A DNA stretch of 64,000 bases. It comes from Thainema sp966674685 (GTDB lineage: Bacteria; Cyanobacteriota; Cyanobacteriia; Phormidesmidales; Phormidesmidaceae). The position numbers were made by a program, and so were the translations under genes. Location: the NCBI GenBank assembly GCA_966674685.1, contig CBKWJC010000004.1, positions 1 to 64,000 of the forward strand, in the 5' to 3' direction. Below are positions 59,386 to 64,000 of this stretch, one piece after another; position 1 is the first letter of the stretch, and each line of letters begins with the position of its first letter. Below the pieces are notes generated by a model that did no database searches, had not been told where the DNA came from, and worked only from the letters and a program-made list of their open reading frames with translations.

Positions 59386-59895
59386 TTACTCGAATAGACG
59401 AAAATAGGGATAGCGAACGGGCGCACCCGGTTCTTTCTCTAAGTCAAAGTTGATTACATCCCAGCAGGGTTCCTCTTGAGGATCAGGGCTGAATTCTACA
59501 GGCAGACCATAGAGCTTGGGTTTAGTCGTATCAATCTGACCCCGCCAAGGTGCACTGCGTTCTAAATAAGACTGAATTAAATCCCGATAGCGCTTAGCGA
59601 TGATAATCCGGGTAGCCCGATAGCCCTGGGTATACAGCCGATCCAGCGCTTCATGAATTTCAAATCGAATGCCATCTGGATGCGTGTGCTGACGATACCA
59701 ATCTTCATCCCAGCGTCGCCAGTGACGCCCCGACTGCAAATGCACCAGCTCGCCAGTTTTCGGATTGGCTTCGAACGCACCGTGCCGCTGACATAAATAA
59801 GTATCCGTCAGCGTCAAGGCGGGGATCGTCTGACGACAGTGAGGACATTGAATTTCAGGCCCAAAGATGGGGTACTGGAGAGCAGAATTACTCAT
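59386..59895 (-). CDS. TIGR02652 family protein (cyanobacterial conserved hypothetical)
   Basis: 169 residues from the ATG at 59895 (MSNSALQYPIFGPEIQCPHCRQTIP). The frame is open 117 codons further upstream, but that part overlaps the divergent gamma-carbonic anhydrase gene and has no coding look. N-terminal zinc ribbon: CPHC (about 17-20) and CQRHGAFEANPKTGELVHLQSGRHWRRWDEDWYRQHTHPDGIRFEIHEAL. The C-terminus runs WDVINFDLEKEPGAPVRYPYFRLFE. Length and blocks match TIGR02652 as I recall it. Function unknown, restricted to cyanobacteria. Confidence 0.85.
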   Translation of the reverse strand: MSNSALQYPIFGPEIQCPHCRQTIPALTLTDTYLCQRHGAFEANPKTGELVHLQSGRHWRRWDEDWYRQHTHPDGIRFEIHEALDRLYTQGYRATRIIIAKRYRDLIQSYLERSAPWRGQIDTTKPKLYGLPVEFSPDPQEEPCWDVINFDLEKEPGAPVRYPYFRLFE

Positions 59896-60094
59896 TGAAA
59901 TCTCTAAATTCGGATCAGACGAACCGCAACGAGAGCAAAATCCACCGATTCTGCGCCGAGAATCGATGAGGCTCGGTGGCTTTATTATAACGGGGGCGCT
60001 CTGCTCCTCAGGGAGTTCTCCGCATCGTATCATTGCAGCAGCCGGAAATCTGCTGCAAACCCGGAATTGTTGTGAAGCTATTGGCTGAGCTGTA

Positions 60095-60658
60095 ATGAAT
60101 AACGTAATAACTGACCACTGGCCTGAACCCGATCTGTCTGCTGCGGCTTTTGTAGCGGCCAATGCCACGGTCGTGGGGCAAGTTGCGATCGCAGAGAGAG
60201 CCAGCATTTGGTACGGCGCGGTTGTGCGCGGCGATGTCGAAGCCATTCACATCGGGAAAGTCACAAATGTGCAAGACGGCGCGATTTTGCATGGCGATCC
60301 GGGACAGCCCACCGTTTTGGAAGATTATGTAACGATTGGTCACCGCGCGGTTGTCCATAGTGCCCATATCGAGCGGGGCAGCATGGTTGGCATTGGTGCC
60401 GTGGTGCTGAACGGTGTGCGGGTCGGATCAGGCAGCATTATCGGTGCAGGCGCAGTCGTGACCAAAAATATCCCGCCGCAGTCCCTTGTGGTTGGCATTC
60501 CTGGCAAAGTCCTGCGTCAACTTTCCTTAGAAGAAACGGCTGATTTAATTCACCACGCCGAAAAATATGAGAAATTGGCGCGAGTTCATGCTGGGACAGG
60601 CCACGATTTAGGATTTTTGTCCCCTGACGCAGCCGCAACTGAAACAGCTCAGATATAA
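60095..60658 (+). CDS. gamma-class carbonic anhydrase family protein (left-handed beta-helix)
   Basis: 187 residues. Hexapeptide-repeat beta-helix (about 10-140) with typical turns: VAANATVVGQVAIAERASIWYGAVVRGDVEAIHIGKVTNVQDGAILH, then VTIGHRAVVHSAHIERGSMVGIGAVVLNGVRVGSGSIIGAGAVV. Zinc-ligand-type His residues are visible in ILHGD, IGHRAVVH and after. It matches the YrdA/CcmM-like gamma-CA family, short form without RbcS-like repeats. Carbonic anhydrase activity is plausible but many members are inactive or structural. Immediately upstream of psbY. Confidence 0.9.
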   Translation: MNNVITDHWPEPDLSAAAFVAANATVVGQVAIAERASIWYGAVVRGDVEAIHIGKVTNVQDGAILHGDPGQPTVLEDYVTIGHRAVVHSAHIERGSMVGIGAVVLNGVRVGSGSIIGAGAVVTKNIPPQSLVVGIPGKVLRQLSLEETADLIHHAEKYEKLARVHAGTGHDLGFLSPDAAATETAQI

Positions 60659-60775
60659 AGCATGTCGCTGATTTCACGCAAACATTTTGATCGTGAGCAT
60701 TTCCAAAACGCGGTAAATGAGCTAAAAATAAAGTATGAGAACTGTTTAAGAAACTTATTAGGAGGATTCTTAGCA

Positions 60776-60895
60776 ATGGACTGGCGTGTCTTAGTTGTTT
60801 TTGCTCCACTCGCGCTCGCTATCGGCTGGGTGATTTATAACATTGGCCAGGCTGCTCTTCAGCAGGCTAAGACCTTTTGGGACAAAGAAGCCTAA
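60776..60895 (+). CDS. psbY: photosystem II protein PsbY
   Basis: 39 codons starting MDWRVLVVFAPLALAIGWVIYNIGQAALQQ and ending TFWDKEA, with a perfect GGAGG ribosome site about 10 nt upstream. The MDWRVLVV...GWxxxNIGxAAL pattern is PsbY, a single-helix thylakoid subunit near cytochrome b559. A longer in-frame ATG at 60662 exists, but the ribosome site and family length favour 60776. Starts 118 bp after the gamma-CA gene, which may be co-transcribed. Confidence 0.94.
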   Translation: MDWRVLVVFAPLALAIGWVIYNIGQAALQQAKTFWDKEA

Positions 60896-61395
60896 CGGAT
60901 TTTTTGTTGGTCGTTAACATATTGACCGTGACATAACGTTAATCAATCAATGCTCATAAGAGTCGGCGGCTCCCACGCGGAGGTCGCCGATTTTACTGTG
61001 TAAACAAAAATGAGAGAGGGCACGTATGGCGACCCTCTTTGCTCAGTCCTCAGCGCTTAAAAAGTGAAGAGTGAGGCGAGAGGAGTGAAGAGTTTTGAAT
61101 GATTGACTTGATTCAAAACTCAACATTCAAAATTAAAAACTCAACCCTCATACCTTGCCTCCCGTGACACCCTAATCCGGTGCGTTTCGCTTCGCTTCAA
61201 CACACCCTTACAACTCCCTTACCTCCCTTGCCTTTACAGCCCTTTACAGCCCTTTACAACCTCTACAGCCCTTTCCCCCCATCAATGCGTTTCGCTCCCC
61301 TCACTATTTGAATTTATCAACACCATCCCCCATAACTCCAGCCATGATGCGATGATGACTGCTAGCAATAACGGTCTGAGAAAAGCTCGAAAATT
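60896..61395. other. intergenic region rich in dispersed and tandem repeats
   Basis: Contains the psbY hairpin, a perfect 11-bp inverted repeat GAGTTTTGAAT / ATTCAAAACTC at 61090-61121, and tandem CCTTTACAGC copies (61231-61260). Part of it (61066-61107) is the inverted relative of the repeat at 22249-22310. No gene was seen. Confidence 0.6.
60962..60990 (+). terminator. psbY terminator (imperfect hairpin)
   Basis: GTCGGCGGCTCC pairs imperfectly with GGAGGTCGCCGAT around CACGC, then TTTTAC. One bulge is needed. Confidence 0.6.
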
Positions 61396-63183
61396 ATGCT
61401 GTTGATTGATTGGCTGATTGTCCTGATCTACTTGGTTTTGACTCTTGCACTGGGGTTATTTCTGTCTCGTAAGGCATCAGGCAGTCTGGTAGATTTCTTT
61501 GTGTCTGGGCGATCGCTGCCCTGGTGGTTAGCGGGCACCAGTATGGCTGCTACGACGTTCTCGATTGACACGCCGCTGTATATTGCAGGCGTCGTCGGCA
61601 CGCGCGGCATCGCGGGCAACTGGGAATGGTGGAGTTTTGCCATTGCCCATGTGTTTATGATTTATGTGTTCTCGCGGCTGTGGCGACGCTCGGAAGTGCT
61701 GACTGATGCCGAGCTGACCGAACTACGCTACGGCGGCAAGATGGCGGCTGTTCTACGGGGCACGAAAGCGTTTCTGTTTGCTGTGCCGATTAACTGCATT
61801 GGCATTGGCTACGCGATGCTGGCGATGGTGAAAGTCGTGGATGCGCTTCAGCTTTGGCAAAGTCTCGGCTTTAATCCAGGCGAAAGCGGCAAGATTTGGA
61901 GTGTGATTGGAGTCAGTGCGCTGGTTCTACTCTACTCTGGCTTTTCGGGGCTTTGGGGCGTGGTGGCGACGGATTTCTTTCAGTTTTTCCTGGCGCTGTT
62001 TGGCGCAATTATCGTTGCGATCGCAGCCGTTAGCAGCGTCGGGGGCATTCGTCCCCTAGTCGAACAGGCGCAGGCATTCACCGAGCAGGATGCGCTCTCC
62101 TTCTTACCGTTTAATGTCAGTGCTGGAGGAATCCAGTGGAGCGAGGCCGCAGGCATCAGCATCAGCACCTTTTTTGCCTATGTGTTCATTCAGTGGTGGG
62201 CGTTTCGGCGCAGCGATGGCGGCGGCGAGTTCATTCAGCGCATGATTGCGGCCAAGGATGAAGCGGAGGCCGAAAAATCAGCCTGGTTTTTCAATATTCT
62301 GCACTACGTGATTCGCACCTGGCCCTGGATTCTGGTGGCTCTGGTTGCCATTGTGGTTTATCCGGATCTGGACGACCGCGAACTGGGTTATCCCTTGCTG
62401 ATGGCTGACTTTTTGCCGCCCGTGCTACTCGGTATTGTCGTCGCCTCGCTGATTGCCGCGTTTATGAGTACGGTATCGACGCTGATTAACTGGGGCGCGT
62501 CCTACTTAACTAATGATCTCTATGCTCGCTTCATGCGACCGAATGCTAGCCAAGCGGAACTGGTGTTATCGGGTCGGATCGCATCGGTGATTGTGACGGT
62601 GATTGGTGCGATCGCAGCTTTCACGGCAGAGGATGTAGCGACCGTATTTCGCTTGGTAATTGCCATTGGCACTGGCCCCGGCATTGTTTTGATTCTGCGT
62701 TGGTTCTGGTGGCGGATCAATGCAGCGGCGGAACTTGCAGCTATGATCGGTGGCTTTGTCATTGGCCTGATCACCAGCGTTGTCCCTCTGCTCACCATTG
62801 AGGATTTTGGTTTACGGCTCTTGGTCACGTCGCTGATTACAGCCATAATCTGGATTGCGGCCATGCTGCTCACGCCGCCAGAGACGGACGCAACGCTAGA
62901 TCGGTTCTACAGCAAAGTGCGCCCCCCTGGCCCCGGTTGGAACCGCCAGCGCGCTCGAACGGGTATCGCTCCAGCTCAAGACTTGGGTCTCAACGTTCTG
63001 CAATCAATCGCGGCACTGATGCTGCTGTTTGGCGCAATGTTTGCCATTGGCGGTTTCTTACTACTGCAATCGCTCACGGGCTGGATCTGGCTGATCATCG
63101 GTGTGATTGGTGGCTGGTGGCTGCGGCAGTTGAATCGACCGCGAATTGCACCGATGCCGAGACCGGGGTTGGATGAGGATTAA
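61396..63183 (+). CDS. sodium:solute symporter family protein
   Basis: 595 residues with about 13 membrane helices of the SSS/LeuT fold. It opens WLIVLIYLVLTLALGLFLSRKASGSLVDFFVSGRSLPWWLAGTSMAATTFSIDTP, which is the family's first two helices and the Ser/Thr-rich sodium-site region. ELTELRYGGKMAAVLRG follows (about 114-130). The middle has SLIAAFMSTVSTLINWGASYLTNDLY, the conserved helix-8 sodium site. Substrate unknown. Inner membrane. Isolated gene. Confidence 0.9.
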   Translation: MLLIDWLIVLIYLVLTLALGLFLSRKASGSLVDFFVSGRSLPWWLAGTSMAATTFSIDTPLYIAGVVGTRGIAGNWEWWSFAIAHVFMIYVFSRLWRRSEVLTDAELTELRYGGKMAAVLRGTKAFLFAVPINCIGIGYAMLAMVKVVDALQLWQSLGFNPGESGKIWSVIGVSALVLLYSGFSGLWGVVATDFFQFFLALFGAIIVAIAAVSSVGGIRPLVEQAQAFTEQDALSFLPFNVSAGGIQWSEAAGISISTFFAYVFIQWWAFRRSDGGGEFIQRMIAAKDEAEAEKSAWFFNILHYVIRTWPWILVALVAIVVYPDLDDRELGYPLLMADFLPPVLLGIVVASLIAAFMSTVSTLINWGASYLTNDLYARFMRPNASQAELVLSGRIASVIVTVIGAIAAFTAEDVATVFRLVIAIGTGPGIVLILRWFWWRINAAAELAAMIGGFVIGLITSVVPLLTIEDFGLRLLVTSLITAIIWIAAMLLTPPETDATLDRFYSKVRPPGPGWNRQRARTGIAPAQDLGLNVLQSIAALMLLFGAMFAIGGFLLLQSLTGWIWLIIGVIGGWWLRQLNRPRIAPMPRPGLDED

Positions 63184-63205
63184 CAGTGAGGCGTGAGGAG
63201 AGAGG

Positions 63206-63238
63206 CGTAGGGTGCCTTTAGCGAAGCGTAACGCACCG
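63206..63238 (+). terminator. imperfect hairpin after the symporter gene
   Basis: GGTGC...GCACC with an inner GCG/CGT-type stem (GGGTGCCTTTAGCGAAGCGTA). A GTGCGTTACGCTTCGC-like repeat is frequent in cyanobacterial intergenic DNA. Weak terminator at best. Confidence 0.35.
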
Positions 63239-63380
63239 CAATCAATCATTAATCAGCTTTTAGCGTTAGTCACGAATATCCGGTTTGGACTTTCATTAAG
63301 AAGCTCTGACATCCGCTGAATTTGTTGGCAAACTAGAGTCGCTGAGCGTCATGTAGGGCAACTGCCCAAAGAGAGAAATC

Positions 63381-64000
63381 ATGAGGTACGAGATTCGCTA
63401 TAAGCCAGCCTTTGCCACAGCCTTTATGACCCTCCAGCCGGGGGAATCGATCATCGCCGAAGCTGGTGCAATGGCCAGCATGGATGGTGCCTTGACCATG
63501 ACCACCCAATTTTCGGGAGGGCTGATCCCAGCCCTCCTGCGGAAGTTTTTTGGGGGAGAGTCGTTATTCGTCAACGTTTTTAAGAACCAAACCAGTCAGC
63601 CTCTGGAAGTGGTTTTGACGCAATCCACCATCGGCGATGTTGAGGTGCTGCAACTAAAATCGGGTGAAACACTCTGTCTGCAACCGGGAGCGTATATTGC
63701 CAGCAGCACCACCACCAAGCTGGGCGTGCAGTTGGCTGGCTTGTCTAGTCTGTTTGCAGGTGAGGGCCTGTTTCGGCTGACCGTCAAAGGCCCAGGACTG
63801 CTGCTGTTTGGAGCCTACGGTGGCATCCAAAAATATCAGGTGAATGGGGAATTTGTGGTGGATAGCGGACACCTCGTTGCTTATCCGCCCACGATCAAAA
63901 TGAACATTGGTTTAGCGGGTGGGCTGGTGGGTTCCGTCACGTCCGGAGAAGGGCTAGTGAACCGCTTACGCGGCACAGGCACGATTTATCTCCAATCCCG
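63381..64000 (+). CDS. AIM24 / TIGR00266 family protein (truncated by window end)
   Basis: At least 206 residues, open to the window edge. Starts MRYEIRYKPAFATAF after GAGAGAAATC. Recognised by MTLQPGESIIAEAGAMASMDGALTM (about 16-40), FFGGESLFVNVFKNQ (about 54-68), LCLQPGAYIASSTT (about 95-108) and KGPGLLLFGAYGGI. These are the repeated beta-strand blocks of the AIM24/TIGR00266 tryptophan-RNA-binding-attenuator-like fold. Widespread, of unknown biochemical role. The 3' end is not visible. Confidence 0.88.
   Translation, partial: MRYEIRYKPAFATAFMTLQPGESIIAEAGAMASMDGALTMTTQFSGGLIPALLRKFFGGESLFVNVFKNQTSQPLEVVLTQSTIGDVEVLQLKSGETLCLQPGAYIASSTTTKLGVQLAGLSSLFAGEGLFRLTVKGPGLLLFGAYGGIQKYQVNGEFVVDSGHLVAYPPTIKMNIGLAGGLVGSVTSGEGLVNRLRGTGTIYLQS

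Noticed and set aside
59896..60246. 117-codon upstream extension of the TIGR02652 gene
   Set aside because: It overlaps the divergent gamma-carbonic anhydrase start, lacks coding character, and exceeds the family length; the zinc-ribbon start at 59895 fits.
60662..60775. 38-codon extension in front of PsbY
   Set aside because: PsbY homologues start at MDWRV and a perfect GGAGG precedes the ATG at 60776.
1..64000. CRISPR array, rRNA, tRNA or tmRNA genes
   Set aside because: No spaced direct-repeat arrays and no T-loop-type GGTTCGANTCC signature with an acceptor stem were found by eye; a tRNA scan would settle it.
1..64000. Insertion sequence or prophage
   Set aside because: No transposase, integrase or phage structural gene seen; only small MITE-like repeats.

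Overview
This window comes from a cyanobacterium. It carries genes for the photosystem II subunits PsbX, PsbY and PsbU, a complete circadian clock locus (kaiA, kaiB, kaiC), the cyanobacterial and plastid conserved families Ycf19/YggT, Ycf23/DUF561 and Ycf66, and several families restricted to cyanobacteria (DUF1400, DUF3120, TIGR02652). The octamer GCGATCGC (HIP1) is scattered through coding and non-coding DNA. The gene-by-gene layout and generous intergenic spacing resemble a Leptolyngbya-like filamentous lineage, but the genus is an inference. Most of the window is core chromosome; no prophage, transposase, CRISPR array, rRNA or tRNA gene was recognised.

Layout. 1-4 kb: a 5'-incomplete TenA-family gene, a secreted beta-helix/SLH protein and a DUF1400 protein. 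4-12 kb: ilvD preceded by a 32-codon cysteine-rich leader ORF, ycf19, psbX, ycf66, mnmG, serS and a YwqG-family gene. 12-22 kb: a double-GNAT protein, ribD, a Uma2-family gene, a MacAB-like exporter (adaptor, permease, ATPase) with a small membrane gene wedged in on the other strand, DUF1361 and a sulfotransferase. 22-33 kb: an orphan amino-acid binding protein, then kaiC, kaiB and kaiA on the minus strand. A large kinase (CBS-like pair, PAS-like region, histidine kinase, three degenerate receivers) diverges from kaiA, and msrB follows. 33-44 kb: a DnaQ-like exonuclease, a DppC-type permease, an acyl-CoA synthetase/acetyltransferase fusion, a cupin, an HPF/cold-shock fusion, glpD and ycf23. 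44-54 kb: an amidase, an AT-rich islet (orphan DUF433 and a CoiA-like gene), ilvC, a small secreted protein, nadB, psbU, an FHA-cyclase and DUF3120. 54-64 kb: uppP, small hypotheticals, a PNPOx-like protein, an AAA ATPase, a VOC protein, TIGR02652, a gamma carbonic anhydrase, psbY, a sodium:solute symporter and an AIM24 protein cut by the window end.

Two steps of branched-chain amino-acid synthesis (ilvD, ilvC) are present but far apart. The Kai proteins form the oscillator, and the divergent kinase is a positional candidate for an input or output component. Ends of transcription units are marked repeatedly by very long, nearly perfect hairpins (mostly 17-25 bp stems, 3-7 nt loops) whose stems are unrelated in sequence. 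This is the most striking non-coding pattern here.

Best candidates for something undescribed are the cysteine-rich leader ORF before ilvD (3954-4052), the kai-linked CBS/kinase/pseudo-receiver protein with its repeat-rich promoter region (28544-32621), the perfect-hairpin families, a 67-bp MITE-like element that flanks the VOC gene in opposite orientations, and the AT-rich CoiA-like gene (45795-46940). All functional statements rest on reading the sequence and recalling families; no search was run.
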